From the NCBI RefSeq assembly GCF_003595525.1, contig NZ_CP022680.1:584001-648000 (forward strand): DNA of 64,000 nucleotides. The letters are read 5' to 3'. The translations under genes were made by a program, and so were the position numbers. Shown piece by piece: positions 9,479 through 19,894 of the stretch. The notes beneath the pieces were generated by a model. The model searched no databases. It had not been told where the DNA came from and saw only the letters and a program-made list of their open reading frames with translations. This DNA is from Streptococcus respiraculi (GTDB lineage Bacteria; Bacillota; Bacilli; Lactobacillales; Streptococcaceae). Numbering within the stretch: the first letter of the stretch is position 1; the number at the start of each line of letters is the position of its first letter.

Positions 9479-10435
9479 TTAGTCTTTTTTCACATGCACG
9501 GTCAAAGTCTCGGTATCAACGCGAACAGTCGCTCCGATAGTGACTGTAAAGAGGGGTTGGGTGTGGGCAAAGTCCATATCGTAAATCACTGGAATCGTCT
9601 TTAAGACAGGATATTTGTCTAGAATATAAAGAAGAAGCTCTTCGGTCATTTCGCATTCTTTGGGAAAACGGCCGATGAGGACGGCTTTTGGCTCTGGATA
9701 GGCTTGAAGAAGTGCTGCTAGTGCTCGGTCAAAGTTGAAATAATCATCTTCTTCCGCCTCTTCTAAAAAGAAGAGATAGTCAGAATCCTGAGGTGCATAG
9801 GGTGTACCACGCAGAAGCGAGAAGGTTGATAAATTGCCTCCGATAGCAGTGGCCGTAGCTTGTCCGTGGTTGTAAACTTTCCATTTGGTCTTATGGAAAA
9901 TCATCTCCGCATCAGGCAGATACCAGGCGTTGCTGCCCCATTCCTTACTTGGGGTCAGGCTATAGGACGTCTTAGTCAGGGCCTTTAGCCAACTTTCTGT
10001 CTGATAGTCTTGGAGGGCCTCCATTTTAAAGCTCGAATAGGCAGGTCCCATGTAGGTTTTTAGCCCTGTTTTGGCATAGATGGCATTGAGTAGGGCAGTT
10101 GTATCAGAATAACCGCAGAAAGGCTTGGGATGAGCCTTAATCAGCTCATAATCCAGATAAGGCAACAGTTCATTGCAGTTAAAGCCGCCAATTGTGGCTA
10201 AAATCATATCCACGCTATCATCTAAAAAGGCTTCGTGCAAGTCAGCTACGCGGCTTTCGATACTTGCAGAGTCTAGCATATCATGCTCATCGTAATGGCT
10301 TGAAAAGGAAAGCTGAAACCCAAGAGCTTCCAAACGTTCTTTGGCCGCGCGATTAGCCTCGAATCCACCGAGGTGCTCAATTGAGGACGAGGGGCTAATC
10401 ACACGGATGTGGGCATTTTTGGTCAGTTTTTTCAT
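9479..10435 (-). CDS. S66 family peptidase (LD-carboxypeptidase/MccF-like)
   Basis: A 318-aa S66-family serine peptidase. GYSDTT (about residue 112) holds the nucleophilic serine, FLEEAEEDDYFNFDRAL the glutamate, and DFAHTQPLFTVTIGA the histidine of the Ser-Glu-His triad. The family cleaves tetrapeptide LD bonds in murein recycling or inactivates peptidyl-nucleotide antibiotics (MccF). The length and the extended insert after GYSDTT look more like the MccF branch, but the substrate is not certain. GGAGGG precedes the start. It stands alone between two terminators. Confidence 0.85.
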   Translation of the reverse strand: MKKLTKNAHIRVISPSSSIEHLGGFEANRAAKERLEALGFQLSFSSHYDEHDMLDSASIESRVADLHEAFLDDSVDMILATIGGFNCNELLPYLDYELIKAHPKPFCGYSDTTALLNAIYAKTGLKTYMGPAYSSFKMEALQDYQTESWLKALTKTSYSLTPSKEWGSNAWYLPDAEMIFHKTKWKVYNHGQATATAIGGNLSTFSLLRGTPYAPQDSDYLFFLEEAEEDDYFNFDRALAALLQAYPEPKAVLIGRFPKECEMTEELLLYILDKYPVLKTIPVIYDMDFAHTQPLFTVTIGATVRVDTETLTVHVKKD

Positions 10436-10677
10436 AGAGAACCCTCCTTTAATTTCTGACCATTATACTCCTTTTAAAAAGGAAAAGCAAGGTTGTTAAG
10501 GGATTAGCATTACTTTACTTATTGAATACTGGTTCTAAGGGCGAGGTCGTTGCTAAGAGCAGCATTTTGGAAATTGCAAGAGGAGTTGCTTGCCTCCGCA
10601 CCACCTAAAAAATATCCAAGTAGAATTCGGCAAGTGGCAACATAATCTATCGAATAGCTAATTGCAATAGTTTTATA
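10436..10677. other. Gene-free stretch before the dlt operon
   Basis: About 240 bp with no ORF of note. A GAATACTGGTTCTAAG motif (10515-10530) resembles the GAATACAGGTTCTAAG found in copies of the TATAGTG repeat at 5743 and 9421, so this may be a decayed repeat end. I see nothing else recognisable before the dlt promoter. Confidence 0.4.
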
Positions 10678-10707
10678 TTGAATATTTTCCATATAACATG
10701 GTAAAAT
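10678..10707 (+). promoter_or_regulatory. Likely dlt operon promoter
   Basis: TTGAAT (10678-10683), 18 nt, then TAAAAT (10702-10707), 35 nt upstream of dltX. A two-base match to the -10 consensus is lost, so strength is uncertain. Confidence 0.5.
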
Positions 10708-10742
10708 AGAGTAACTATTTTTGGATAGAAGAGTGATTTGAG

Positions 10743-10874
10743 ATGAAGAAGCATCAAACCATCTACAAGTTTGTAGGACAGACCCTACTGTACTTCGTGA
10801 TTTTTCTGGCCCTGTTGTACTTTTTTTCCTATCTGGGACAAGGACAAGGTGGCTTTATTTATAATGAATTTTAG
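10743..10874 (+). CDS. dltX: DltX, small membrane protein of the dlt operon
   Basis: A 43-aa membrane protein. A basic N-terminus (MKKHQTIYKFV) is followed by one membrane helix of about 20 residues and a short tail ending FIYNEF. DltX is the conserved first gene of firmicute dlt operons and is needed for D-alanylation of teichoic acids, where its C-terminal motif works with DltB/DltD. It ends 6 bp before dltA. Too short for usual gene calling, but position, size and topology are diagnostic. Confidence 0.9.
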   Translation: MKKHQTIYKFVGQTLLYFVIFLALLYFFSYLGQGQGGFIYNEF

Positions 10875-10880
10875 AGGTGA

Positions 10881-12431
10881 ATGGTGACACAGTTGATGAT
10901 TAAGGATATGATTGAAACGATTGAGCAGTATGCGACGACTCAGCCAGACTTTCCAGTCTACAATATCTTGGGAGAAGTCCATACCTATCGTGATTTGAAA
11001 GAAGATTCAGATAGCCTAGCAGCCAAAATTGACAGTCTTGGATTGCCTGCAAAATCTCCTGTTGTGGTTTTTGGTGGACAAGAGTATGAAATGCTTGCGA
11101 CCTTTGTTGCCTTGACCAAGTCGGGTCACGCCTACATTCCGATTGACAGCCACTCTGCCTTGGAGCGCGTGTCTGCGATTCTTGAAGTGGCAGAGCCTAG
11201 CTTGATTATCGGGATTGCGGATTTTCCAATGGAGGTGGCAACACCCCAGCTTACCTTGTCTGAAGTCAAGAATGTTTTCGTTCAAAAAACGGCTTATGAC
11301 ATCACGCATTCGGTTAAGGGAGATGACAATTACTATATTATTTTCACCTCTGGAACGACTGGTAAGCCAAAAGGAGTGCAAATTTCACATGACAACCTGC
11401 TGAGCTTTACCAACTGGATGATTACCGATACGGAATTTGCGACTCCGAGCCGACCGCAGATGTTGGCTCAGCCGCCGTATTCCTTTGACTTGTCGGTCAT
11501 GTATTGGGCGCCAACCTTGGCTTTAGGAGGGACACTTTTTGCTCTACCAAGTAGCATGGCGCAGGATTTCAAGAAATTATTTGCGACCATTTTAGACTTG
11601 CCGATTGCCATTTGGACCTCAACGCCTTCATTTGCGGATTTAGCAATGTTGTCTGAGGATTTTAATGCAGAAAAAATGCCGCAGATTACCCATTTCTACT
11701 TTGACGGTGAGGAATTGACGGTGAAAACGGCTCAAAAACTCCGCGACCGTTTCCCAAATGCACGGATTATCAATGCCTATGGACCGACTGAGGCAACGGT
11801 TGCTCTTTCAGCCGTAGCAGTGACAGATGAGATGCTAGCGACCCTTAAACGTTTGCCGATTGGCTATACCAAGGACGATTCGCCAACCTTTATCATTGAT
11901 GAGGCTGGTAATAAACTACCATTTGGTGAGCAGGGAGAAATTATCATTTCAGGTCCTGCTGTATCAAAAGGCTATATGAACAATCCTGAAAAGACAGCCG
12001 AAGCCTTCTTTGAATTTGAGGGGCTACCAGCCTATCATACAGGAGATGTGGGGTCAATGACAGAAGATGGTCTGCTCCTGTACGGTGGTCGCATGGACTT
12101 CCAAATCAAGTTTAACGGCTACCGCATTGAGCTGGAAGATGTCTCTCAAAACCTTAATAAATCGCAGTATATCAAGTCGGCAGTTGCCGTTCCACGTTAT
12201 AACAAGGACCACAAGGTGCAAAATCTTCTGGCCTACGTCATCTTAAAAGAGGGTGTACGCGAGCAATTTGAACGTGACATCGACATTACTAAGGCTATCA
12301 AAGAAGACTTGGAAGACATCATGATGTCGTACATGATGCCTTCAAAATTCCTCTATCGTGACAGTCTGCCGTTGACACCAAACGGAAAGATTGACATCAA
12401 GGGCTTGATTAGTGAGGTAAACAACCGATGA
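10881..12431 (+). CDS. dltA: D-alanine--D-alanyl carrier protein ligase DltA
   Basis: Activates D-alanine with ATP and loads it on DltC. The 516-aa adenylation enzyme has the P-loop motif [11 protein letters not shown], the NAYGPTE motif, YHTGDVG and a C-terminal [10 protein letters not shown] lysine region. AGAGGTGA ends directly at ATG 10881, which is close; GTG 10884 or ATG 10896 could be the true start. The stop overlaps the dltB start in ATGATG, so the two are coupled. Confidence 0.96.
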   Translation: MVTQLMIKDMIETIEQYATTQPDFPVYNILGEVHTYRDLKEDSDSLAAKIDSLGLPAKSPVVVFGGQEYEMLATFVALTKSGHAYIPIDSHSALERVSAILEVAEPSLIIGIADFPMEVATPQLTLSEVKNVFVQKTAYDITHSVKGDDNYYIIFTSGTTGKPKGVQISHDNLLSFTNWMITDTEFATPSRPQMLAQPPYSFDLSVMYWAPTLALGGTLFALPSSMAQDFKKLFATILDLPIAIWTSTPSFADLAMLSEDFNAEKMPQITHFYFDGEELTVKTAQKLRDRFPNARIINAYGPTEATVALSAVAVTDEMLATLKRLPIGYTKDDSPTFIIDEAGNKLPFGEQGEIIISGPAVSKGYMNNPEKTAEAFFEFEGLPAYHTGDVGSMTEDGLLLYGGRMDFQIKFNGYRIELEDVSQNLNKSQYIKSAVAVPRYNKDHKVQNLLAYVILKEGVREQFERDIDITKAIKEDLEDIMMSYMMPSKFLYRDSLPLTPNGKIDIKGLISEVNNR

Positions 12432-13672
12432 TGGATCTTCTCAAACAGCTTCCGCATTTGGAGCCTTATGGAGAACCCCAGTACTTTGTCTACCTGATTG
12501 TGGCGGTCCTGCCTATCTTTATCGGTCTCTTTTTTAAGAAGCGTTTTGCTTGGTATGAGAGTCTGGTCAGCCTAGCCTTTATCGTCTTTATGTTGACAGG
12601 TGATAGCCCTGCCCAACTTGTTGCCCTCTTCTTTTATATCATGTGGCAGCTTGCGTGGGTCTTTAGCTACAAATGGTATCGGGCGAAAAAGGACAATAAA
12701 TGGGTCTTTTATCTCCATGTTCTCCTTGCCGTTATGCCGCTAGCGCTGGTGAAAGTTATGCCTGCCATTTCAGGACATCAATCACTCTTTGGTTTTCTAG
12801 GAATTTCCTATCTCACTTTCCGATCGGTCGGCATGATTATTGAGATGCGTGACGGGGTCTTAAAAGAATTTAGCTTAGGGCAATTTTTGCGTTTCCTACT
12901 CTTTATGCCGACATTCTCAGGTGGTCCGATTGACCGCTTTCGTCGGTTTGAAGAGGATTATCGCCAAATCCCTGACTGTAATGAGTTGCTCGATATGCTG
13001 GAAGTGGCTGTCCGCTACATTATGCTAGGATTTTTATATAAGTTTATTCTGGCCCACATTTTTGGCTCGATGATCTTACCACCGCTCAAGCAATACGCCC
13101 TATCACAGGGAGGCTGGTTTAACTTACCAAGCTTGGGTGTCATGTATGCCTTTGGTCTTGATTTATTCTTTGACTTTGCAGGCTACTCCATGTTTGCAGT
13201 GGCGATTTCCCACCTCATGGGGATTAAAAGTCCGCATAATTTTGATAAGCCTTTCGTGTCTCGTGACCTTAAGGAATTTTGGAATCGCTGGCACATGAGC
13301 TTGTCTTTCTGGTTCCGTGACTTTGTTTTTATGCGCTTGGTCATGGTGCTGATGAAAAATAAGGTCTTTAAAAACCGTAATACAACGTCAAGTGTCGCTT
13401 ATTTGATGAACATGATCATCATGGGCTTTTGGCATGGTGTGACGTGGTATTATATCGCCTACGGTCTTTTTCATGGTCTAGGTCTTGTCATCAATGATGC
13501 TTGGATTCGTAAGAAAAAAACGCTCAATAAAGAACGTAAAAAAGCAGGCCTTGCGCCCCTGCCTGACAATCGCTTTACGCAGGCTTTAGGGATTGTGGTG
13601 ACCTTTCATGTTGTGATGCTGTCGTTTTTAATCTTTTCTGGATTTTTAAACGACCTATGGTTTAAAAAATAA
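12428..13672 (+). CDS. dltB: MBOAT D-alanyl transferase DltB
   Basis: A 414-aa membrane-bound O-acyltransferase that moves D-alanine across the membrane from DltC toward teichoic acid. About ten membrane segments are visible. [18 protein letters not shown] and the [14 protein letters not shown] motif with the conserved catalytic histidine are typical. It starts by overlapping dltA and is followed after 14 bp by dltC with its own AAAGGAG. Confidence 0.96.
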   Translation: MMDLLKQLPHLEPYGEPQYFVYLIVAVLPIFIGLFFKKRFAWYESLVSLAFIVFMLTGDSPAQLVALFFYIMWQLAWVFSYKWYRAKKDNKWVFYLHVLLAVMPLALVKVMPAISGHQSLFGFLGISYLTFRSVGMIIEMRDGVLKEFSLGQFLRFLLFMPTFSGGPIDRFRRFEEDYRQIPDCNELLDMLEVAVRYIMLGFLYKFILAHIFGSMILPPLKQYALSQGGWFNLPSLGVMYAFGLDLFFDFAGYSMFAVAISHLMGIKSPHNFDKPFVSRDLKEFWNRWHMSLSFWFRDFVFMRLVMVLMKNKVFKNRNTTSSVAYLMNMIIMGFWHGVTWYYIAYGLFHGLGLVINDAWIRKKKTLNKERKKAGLAPLPDNRFTQALGIVVTFHVVMLSFLIFSGFLNDLWFKK

Positions 13673-13686
13673 AAAGGAGCTTTCCT

Positions 13687-13926
13687 ATGGATATTAAAGC
13701 AGAAGTAATTGATATTATTGATGAATTGTTTATGGAAGATGTCTCAAGCATGATGGATGAAGATTTGTTTGATGCTGGTGTCCTAGACAGTATGGGAACA
13801 GTGGAGTTGATTGTCGAAATCGAGTCTCGTTTTGACATCCGCGTACCGGTGTCTGAATTTGGTCGTGACGACTGGAATACGGCTAATAAAATCATCGAAG
13901 GGATTACGGAGTTGAGAAATGCTTAA
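13687..13926 (+). CDS. dltC: D-alanyl carrier protein DltC
   Basis: A 79-aa acidic carrier protein that holds D-alanine on a phosphopantetheine arm. The arm is attached at Ser35 in the LDSMGTVEL motif. The gene overlaps dltD by 8 bp, so both are made from one message. Confidence 0.96.
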   Translation: MDIKAEVIDIIDELFMEDVSSMMDEDLFDAGVLDSMGTVELIVEIESRFDIRVPVSEFGRDDWNTANKIIEGITELRNA

Positions 13927-15193
13927 GCGCCTATGGCTGATTTTAGGACCAGTCTTTTGTGCAGTCTTGCTAGTAGTGATTTTGCTCGTTTTTTTCCCGA
14001 CTAAGTTGCGTCACGATTTTGAGGCAGAAAAACGCTCTGCAGTGACGCTAACAGCTGCCAGTTTCAAGGGACGGATGCAGAAAGTTCAAGCTCTGACAGA
14101 TGCTAACCACCGTTTTGTTCCCTTCTTTGGCTCGAGTGAATGGCTACGCTTTGATAGCATGCACCCATCTGTATTGGCAGAAAAATACGACCGTTCCTAT
14201 CGTCCTTACTTGCTAGGGCAACGCGGAGCAGCTTCTCTTAACCAATACTTTGGTATGCAACAGATGTTGCCAGAGCTTGAGAATCAGACGGCTGTCTATG
14301 TTGTCTCGCCCCAATGGTTTACCAAGACAGGCTATGATTCCAGCGCTTTTCAGCAGTATTTTAACAGTGACCAGTTGACTAGTTTCTTGAGTCAGCAGAT
14401 AGGAGATGAGGCTGCACAACATGCAGCGGATCGCCTCTTACAGCTCTATCCCAATGTCACGATGGCAGAAACGATTAGAAAAGTGGCAAATGGGGAGGTC
14501 CTATCGGCTTCAGAAGAGCAGTTTATCGGGCTCATGGAACGTATCAATAAGCGTCAGGATATTTTCTTCAGTAGCTTGATTCCAAGTTATAATCGGCATT
14601 ACGACCAACGTGTCCTACCAGAGTTGTCTCGCTTGCCGAATGAATTTTCTTACCAAGAACTGGAAAAAGTAGCAATTGAAGAAGCGAGAGAACACATCAA
14701 GAGTAATGATTTAGGGATTGATGATAAGTTTTACAAAAAACGCTTGAAAGCCAAGCTCCGGGAACTAAAAGGCGCTCAGAAGAATCTATCCTATATTAAG
14801 TCACCTGAATACAATGACTTGCAGCTGGTGCTCAACCAATTTGCTAAATCGAAGACCAATGTTCTCTTTGTCATTCCACCGGTGAATGAGAAATGGATGG
14901 CTTATACAGGTCTACGTGAGGACATGTACCAACAGACTGTTGAAAAGATTAAGTATCAGCTAGAAAGCCAAGGTTTTACCAATATTGCCGACTTTTCAAA
15001 AGATGGAGGCAAGCCTTACTTTATGCAGGACACCATTCACATGGGTTGGCTGGGCTGGCTTGAATTTGACAAGGTTGTTGATCCTTTTGTCTCAAATCCC
15101 AAACCAGCACCTGCCTACCACCTCAACCCAGCCTTTTTCAGCAAAGAATGGGCAAATTATGACGGTGATATGAAGGGATTTTCGCTTAAATAA
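13919..15193 (+). CDS. dltD: D-alanyl transfer protein DltD
   Basis: A 424-aa protein with one N-terminal membrane anchor (about residues 5-27) and an extracellular SGNH-like domain. PFFGSSEW carries the catalytic serine and [10 protein letters not shown] the Asp/His pair. It completes D-alanine transfer to lipoteichoic acid on the outer face. Last gene of the operon, followed by a terminator. Confidence 0.95.
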   Translation: MLKRLWLILGPVFCAVLLVVILLVFFPTKLRHDFEAEKRSAVTLTAASFKGRMQKVQALTDANHRFVPFFGSSEWLRFDSMHPSVLAEKYDRSYRPYLLGQRGAASLNQYFGMQQMLPELENQTAVYVVSPQWFTKTGYDSSAFQQYFNSDQLTSFLSQQIGDEAAQHAADRLLQLYPNVTMAETIRKVANGEVLSASEEQFIGLMERINKRQDIFFSSLIPSYNRHYDQRVLPELSRLPNEFSYQELEKVAIEEAREHIKSNDLGIDDKFYKKRLKAKLRELKGAQKNLSYIKSPEYNDLQLVLNQFAKSKTNVLFVIPPVNEKWMAYTGLREDMYQQTVEKIKYQLESQGFTNIADFSKDGGKPYFMQDTIHMGWLGWLEFDKVVDPFVSNPKPAPAYHLNPAFFSKEWANYDGDMKGFSLK

Positions 15194-15223
15194 ACGGATA
15201 AGCTAACCCTATACAAGAAAATC

Positions 15224-15258
15224 AGTCAAAGCCGTGACAAGCGGTCTTTGACTTTTTG
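15224..15258 (+). terminator. dlt operon terminator
   Basis: GTCAAAGCCG and CGGTCTTTGAC form a stem with one bulge, followed by TTTTTGAT. Confidence 0.75.
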
Positions 15259-15299
15259 ATAGACTGTTGTTGAACGATGTAGAGAAGGAGAAAAACCCG

Positions 15300-15671
15300 A
15301 TGATTACAGGATCGTGTTTGTGCCAACAGGTAACCTATGAAGCAAAGGAACTGATATCGCCCATTGTATTTTGCCACTGTTCGTTTTGTAGAAAAGCAAG
15401 TGCTACAGCTTTCTCTGTAAATTCTATGGTGGAAGTTACTAGTTTTCAGTTGCTCTCTGGCAAGGAATCATTGGTGATTTATGAATCTTCGCCAGGGAAA
15501 AAACGTTACTATTGCAAAAACTGCCATAGTCAACTCTATCACATAAAGGATGAAATAGCTGATAAGCTAACCTTGAAGTTGGGAACGCTAGATAGCTGCG
15601 ACCAAGATATTAGCCAGCTAGAGAAAAAACACATTTACGATGAGCAGTTTTTTCCATGGTTAGTAGATTAG
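15300..15671 (+). CDS. GFA/CENP-V family zinc protein
   Basis: A 123-aa single-domain protein of the glutathione-dependent formaldehyde-activating (GFA) fold. Cysteine motifs GSCLCQQV, FCHCSFCRKA and YYCKNCHSQL give the two zinc sites. The family name comes from one enzyme; most members, including this one, have no proven reaction. ATG 15300 has AGAAGGAG upstream; the open frame back to 15267 lacks a better site. Confidence 0.8.
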   Translation: MITGSCLCQQVTYEAKELISPIVFCHCSFCRKASATAFSVNSMVEVTSFQLLSGKESLVIYESSPGKKRYYCKNCHSQLYHIKDEIADKLTLKLGTLDSCDQDISQLEKKHIYDEQFFPWLVD

Positions 15672-15723
15672 TATAGCGAGTTCTCTTTTGCTATTGGTAC
15701 TCAATAAAGATTAAAAAACTACA

Positions 15724-15768
15724 TAAAAATACGGAACGAAAATCATGTTTTCGTTCCGTATTTTTATG
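15724..15768. terminator. Strong hairpin after the GFA gene
   Basis: AAAAATACGGAACGAAAA, a short CATG loop and TTTTCGTTCCGTATTTTT form an 18-bp near-perfect stem ending in T residues. Convergent genes on both sides suggest a bidirectional terminator. Confidence 0.85.
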
Positions 15769-15811
15769 AATTGATAGAGTTGTTGCGTTTTCATTTCTTA
15801 GTATTGGGTAA

Positions 15812-15884
15812 GACGAGTTAACGACGTCAGACTTTAATTTTTGACGAGTATAACGATGTCCTAACTTTTAGTCAGTGCACTATA
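15812..15884 (-). repeat. TATAGTG-ended dispersed repeat, partial reversed copy A6
   Basis: On the minus strand it starts TATAGTGCACTGACTAAAAG, continues AGTTAGGACATCGTT and then at once ATACTCGTCAAAAATTAAAG. It is therefore an outer left end already invaded by a BOX-like end (GAGTAT at 15846-15851). The distal half is missing. Confidence 0.65.
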
Positions 15885-15911
15885 ATAGCCTGAAAACAGC
15901 AATGACGAATA

Positions 15912-16718
15912 TTAGTCCACATAGACGCTTGATTGCTTATTCAACCAGCTGTAGAGGAGTCCGATGACTAGTCCACCACCGACATAGTTTCCAAGACCTG
16001 AGAAAAGGAAATTGGAAAGAACAGAGAGAAGATTCATACCTTCCACCGTTCCACCTGTTGAGAAGAAGGCGAGAGAGAAGGTTGAGAAGTTTGCGATAAC
16101 GTGCTCAAAGCCGAGGAAGGCAAAGATAAAGATAATGAAAATGACGGAGATTGCTTTTCCGGCATCATCCTTCATCTTAAGAAAAGCAAAGACAGCGATA
16201 TTGACCACCATATTGGCGAAAATTCCCTCGACAAATTGAGTGAGCGGTGTTTTGGCAAGCTTGGCAATGGTGCCTTGCACTAGATAGCTATCCATAGCCA
16301 CATGCCCAATGGAATATGGAGCAGTTTGCGCCAGTAAGAAGCAGATGATGATTGCACCGACAAAGTTAAAGAAGATACAGGTTGCTAGAATCTTCAAAGC
16401 TGTTTTGGTTGGAATAACCTTGCGATAAATAGCCACCGTCATATACATCATATTCGATGTGCCGAGCTCTGCATTCATATAAAGAATCATGAGGAGCCCC
16501 CAGCCAAACATGAGACCGTAGCTAAATTTCCCGAGACCTGCTGCCACATGCTCTAGTTTGTCAGCTGTGTAAAGCGCAATGGCAATCCCAAGTGCCAGAT
16601 AGACACTCGCAAAAATAGAGCGAAGGGCATATGCCCAATAGTTGCTTTCAATCAAGTCAGCTTTCTTCTTGATACTTTTATCGATTGTATACATCAATGC
16701 TTGATCTTGTCCTGCCAC
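15912..16718 (-). CDS. Formate/nitrite transporter family protein
   Basis: A 268-aa FNT-family channel with six predicted membrane segments. The GLMFGWGLLMILYMNAELGTSNMMYM and FVGAI regions match the FNT pore-loop segments. Streptococcal members usually export or import formate made by pyruvate formate-lyase. The annotated GTG at 16718 has a weak ribosome site; ATG 16694 (MYTIDKS) is an alternative. Single gene between terminators. Confidence 0.82.
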   Translation of the reverse strand: MAGQDQALMYTIDKSIKKKADLIESNYWAYALRSIFASVYLALGIAIALYTADKLEHVAAGLGKFSYGLMFGWGLLMILYMNAELGTSNMMYMTVAIYRKVIPTKTALKILATCIFFNFVGAIIICFLLAQTAPYSIGHVAMDSYLVQGTIAKLAKTPLTQFVEGIFANMVVNIAVFAFLKMKDDAGKAISVIFIIFIFAFLGFEHVIANFSTFSLAFFSTGGTVEGMNLLSVLSNFLFSGLGNYVGGGLVIGLLYSWLNKQSSVYVD

Positions 16719-16876
16719 AATAAGTACCTACTTCTTTTTTTATTTGATATATTTATCACAAATTATACTATACCAAAAAATTGGTCAAAATGTAAGGGCT
16801 TTTATAAAGAAAATACAGCTTGCAAATCACTCTGTTTTAGGTATAATAAAAAACAAGTAATAATAGGAGGGATGAT

Positions 16877-18133
16877 ATGAAAAAAACAGAAATTTTTGAC
16901 CAAGTGGTCGAGATGATGCGGGCAGATTCAGCGACTAAAAAGGATATCACTGGGGCGGATCCAGAAATGTATCGTCAGAAGATATCAGACGACATGTCAG
17001 AAGAGGAGTTTCTGTATCACATGCATTGTTACCTTGCAAGTTTTGGCATTCTTTCCCATGTGTCCTTCTTCAAGAAGAATCGCAAAGCGCTCGCAGTTCG
17101 TCTTAAGCGCCAAGGAGATATGCTCTATGTAGTGGAAGCAGCTCCCGCGACCAATCTTCAAAAAGGAGATAAGATTATTGCACTTGACGGTTGCGATATT
17201 CCAACCCTGTACCAAGAACATCGAGTCTATTTCACGAGTCCTACCGAGGAACGCCAAGCACAGGAATGGAAATATTTTGTCCATAAGGCTGATAGCCTTA
17301 CAGTAATAAGGGCAAATCGGAAAGAGGAGATTCGACTTCAAAAAGTGGAGCAGGCGACGGAAGACAGATTTGAAGTGAAACAGTTACGGTCTAATCTTGT
17401 CTATCTTAAAATGGAGAATTTTTGGAATGAGGAAAAAATAGGAGCCCTTTACCAAGAAGCAGCTCCCTTACTAGAACAAGCTACCTACCTCATCATTGAT
17501 GTCCGTGTCAATCATGGAGGCTCAGATTCTCTCTACTTTCCCTTAATCAAATACGCTTTACCAGAAGGGACAAGTCTTGCAGAAATTGATTTGTCGGGTT
17601 CAGGTATGGAAGTTCTCTACACAGAGAGAAATGTTGAGTTGCGTTTAGCTCTATTTCAAGAAAATCTGAAAGATGAACATTTATCAGAAGAAAGTCGCCA
17701 GTTCTTGCTGGAGTTTATTGACGAATTACAGACTAATCGTGGCAAGGGTTATGTTGTTCATAAGGAGGACGACTCCGATAGAGAGTATTTTGCTGGGATT
17801 GTAGGTACTGCTAAGCCAGAGAAGATCTTTGTTTTATCAGATGTAGAGTGTGGTTCCTCTGGAGATAATTTTGTTCAGATAATGAAAGAGTTGCCTAAGG
17901 TGACGGTACTTGGCAGACCGACCATGGGTATTTTGGACTACTCTAATTGCTGCTTCGTAGATTTTGATGACTACCAATTCATGTTTCCAACCTCACGTGA
18001 TCTTGATCTTGATTTAGGAAAAGGCATGACAGATAAGGGGGTAGAACCAGATGTGTTCATTCCCTGGACTCCTGAACACTTAGAGCGTGATGTGGACTTG
18101 GAAGAATGTTTGAACTTATGTGTAAAACAATAA
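16877..18133 (+). CDS. S41-family peptidase-like protein
   Basis: A 418-aa cytoplasmic protein with no signal peptide. A PDZ-like region (about 75-150, containing NLQKGDKIIALDG) precedes an S41 (tail-specific/C-terminal processing) domain with YLIIDVRVNHGGSDS and a VECGSSGDNF serine motif (about 320-330). The C-terminal KGVEPDVFIPWTPE is also S41-like. Most S41 enzymes are secreted, so the missing signal is odd. GGAGGG precedes the start. Confidence 0.75.
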   Translation: MKKTEIFDQVVEMMRADSATKKDITGADPEMYRQKISDDMSEEEFLYHMHCYLASFGILSHVSFFKKNRKALAVRLKRQGDMLYVVEAAPATNLQKGDKIIALDGCDIPTLYQEHRVYFTSPTEERQAQEWKYFVHKADSLTVIRANRKEEIRLQKVEQATEDRFEVKQLRSNLVYLKMENFWNEEKIGALYQEAAPLLEQATYLIIDVRVNHGGSDSLYFPLIKYALPEGTSLAEIDLSGSGMEVLYTERNVELRLALFQENLKDEHLSEESRQFLLEFIDELQTNRGKGYVVHKEDDSDREYFAGIVGTAKPEKIFVLSDVECGSSGDNFVQIMKELPKVTVLGRPTMGILDYSNCCFVDFDDYQFMFPTSRDLDLDLGKGMTDKGVEPDVFIPWTPEHLERDVDLEECLNLCVKQ

Positions 18134-18182
18134 AAGAGTAAGAATCTTGGGACCTTTAAGATACCAAGATTCTTACTCTTTT
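18132..18182. terminator. Bidirectional terminator between the S41 and LOG genes
   Basis: AAAAGAGTAAGAATCTTGG pairs perfectly over 19 bp with its complement at 18164-18182. A and T runs on the two sides serve both convergent genes. Confidence 0.92.
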
Positions 18183-18191
18183 GTGAATGGA

Positions 18192-18764
18192 TTAAGTCTT
18201 GCTTCGATACTCGCGTGCTGCAGGTGGTTGATAGGTTGCAATAAAGTGTTCGATTTGTTCTAAATCATCTGAAAAGAGTGTCTTTTCACGATCTTCAGGT
18301 GTCAAAAATCCTGCGCTAACCATGTTATCAAAGAATTGTTCTAAGGCCTGATAGTAGCCTGTAATAGTAAAGAGAATGCAGGGTTTGTCGTTTTTTCCAA
18401 TCCTTGCCCATGAGATAACTTCGCTGATTTCTTCCAAAGTACCAGGGCCACCAGGCAGTGCGATAAAAGCATCTGCCTCTTGTATCAAGGCCAATTTACG
18501 TTCAGACATGGTTTCAACTGTCCGTAATTCTGAGAGATGAGGATGGGCGAGTTCACGATCTTTAAGAAATTCTGGAATGATACCAATGACTTGCCCACCA
18601 TGTGCGAGGACCGTATCTGCAATCAAGCCCATGAGTCCAGTATTGCCACCGCCGTAGACCAACGTATGGCCATTTTCTGCAATCCATTTGCCAAGGGCAA
18701 TCGTTCCTTCTTGATAGCTTGGATTTTCTCCCAAACTTGCTCCACAGTAAACAGTTATATTCAT
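18192..18764 (-). CDS. LOG family protein (TIGR00730)
   Basis: A 190-aa Rossmann-fold protein of the LOG family. VYGGGNTGLMG and the diagnostic PGGPGTLEE motif (phosphoribohydrolase site) are present. In plants and some bacteria the family releases cytokinin bases from nucleoside monophosphates; in firmicutes the true nucleotide substrate is unclear. The start overlaps the stop of the MazG-like gene by 4 bp, so the two are coupled. Confidence 0.85.
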   Translation of the reverse strand: MNITVYCGASLGENPSYQEGTIALGKWIAENGHTLVYGGGNTGLMGLIADTVLAHGGQVIGIIPEFLKDRELAHPHLSELRTVETMSERKLALIQEADAFIALPGGPGTLEEISEVISWARIGKNDKPCILFTITGYYQALEQFFDNMVSAGFLTPEDREKTLFSDDLEQIEHFIATYQPPAAREYRSKT

Positions 18765-19081
18765 TGTCCTTTAAACCTTTCTTCTAACTTTTTCTTATGG
18801 CTGGTCATGATGTCTTCAAGCGAAATCTGGTAGATATCTGCGATAATAAACAAATTATCTAATACATCGCCTAACTCCTCACGAATGTGGAGGAGATTTT
18901 CTTTCTGGTTGCTAATGGGTTCATCGGGGCGATCTCGTCCAATCTCCATTTTCCGAATCGCCTGTGCTAGCTCTCCTACCTCTTCACAGAGAAAATTAGT
19001 CCGAATAAAGGGATTGTAGGCATACCAACCACGCTCTTTGTAAAAACGACTGACCCAATCTTGGTAGTTCCGAATGTCCAT
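18761..19081 (-). CDS. MazG-like nucleotide pyrophosphohydrolase
   Basis: A 106-aa all-alpha NTP pyrophosphohydrolase of the MazG-like type. EEVGELAQA (ExxE) and EELGDVLDN (ExxD) are the metal-binding motifs. The frame is open to 19252, but ATG 19081 has CAGGAG at good spacing and starts the conserved domain. The partner LOG gene overlaps it, which suggests a joint role in removing or recycling nucleotides. Confidence 0.82.
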   Translation of the reverse strand: MDIRNYQDWVSRFYKERGWYAYNPFIRTNFLCEEVGELAQAIRKMEIGRDRPDEPISNQKENLLHIREELGDVLDNLFIIADIYQISLEDIMTSHKKKLEERFKGQ

Positions 19082-19234
19082 GTTTGTCTCCTGATGGTAC
19101 TTTTTAGTATTATAGCATGAGTGGTAGAAGAAAGCGAGAGGTTTATCAATAGGAAATCGATAATCAATGTACATAGCAAGAGAAATATGATAAAATACCA
19201 ACAAAGATAGGTCATACGATTGAGTGGAATCAAA

Positions 19235-19891
19235 ATGAACAAGAATGAGCAAGTTTTATGGAAGATTTTCGACACATTAGACAATTATTTTGCTCCTCTG
19301 GGATGGTATCCTGGTGATAGTCCGATAGAAAAAGTCATCGGTATGATTTTAGTTCAAAACACTAGCTTTACGACCGTCCGCTCGTCGATTGACAATCTAA
19401 AAGACTGTCTTTCCATTGAGGTCATGCTTCATTTACCACTAGAAGAGTTGCAGGAAAAAATCAAGCCAAGTGGTTTTTATGTCCAAAAGAGCCTCGCGAT
19501 ACGGGAGATCTTGACTTTGATAGACTCCTATGGTGGCTTTGAGGAGATAAAGAATGTGCATCCAGCATCATTTCGAGACAGGCTTGTATCCATTAAAGGA
19601 ATTGGCAATGAGACCGCAGATGTCATCTTGTTATACCTATTACAGGATAAACGGTTTATTTCTGATGCCTACGCTAGAAGAATAATGGGGCGTTGTCTCG
19701 GTATGGAGTTCAAGCATTACAATGACATGCCACAGATTAGGGAGTATTATATAAAAAGGCTATCCATCGGTCAATTGCAGCAATTTCATGCGATGATTGA
19801 TGAATTGGGCGGAAGGATTTGTAGGAAAAAGCCTAGGTGTTCCTTGTGTCCGTTGAAAGCAGATTGCTTGTTTCATAATGTAGGTGGTTGA
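19235..19891 (+). CDS. HhH-GPD DNA glycosylase, endonuclease III-like
   Basis: A base-excision glycosylase of about 218 aa. The helix-hairpin-helix is VSIKGIGNETADVILLYLL, with the catalytic aspartate shortly after in FISDAYARRIMGR. The C-terminal cluster motif is C-x5-C-x2-C-x5-C, one residue shorter in the first gap than the C-x6 of Nth and MutY, but probably still a 4Fe-4S site. There is no lysine in the Nth position (GIGNETAD), which suggests a monofunctional enzyme. A TTG at 19220 is another possible start. The next gene follows after 3 bp. Confidence 0.8.
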   Translation: MNKNEQVLWKIFDTLDNYFAPLGWYPGDSPIEKVIGMILVQNTSFTTVRSSIDNLKDCLSIEVMLHLPLEELQEKIKPSGFYVQKSLAIREILTLIDSYGGFEEIKNVHPASFRDRLVSIKGIGNETADVILLYLLQDKRFISDAYARRIMGRCLGMEFKHYNDMPQIREYYIKRLSIGQLQQFHAMIDELGGRICRKKPRCSLCPLKADCLFHNVGG

Positions 19892-19894
19892 TAT

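Noticed and set aside
16012..16283. Forward frames of 60-75 codons opposite the FNT gene
   Set aside because: Shadows of a clear membrane transporter on the other strand.
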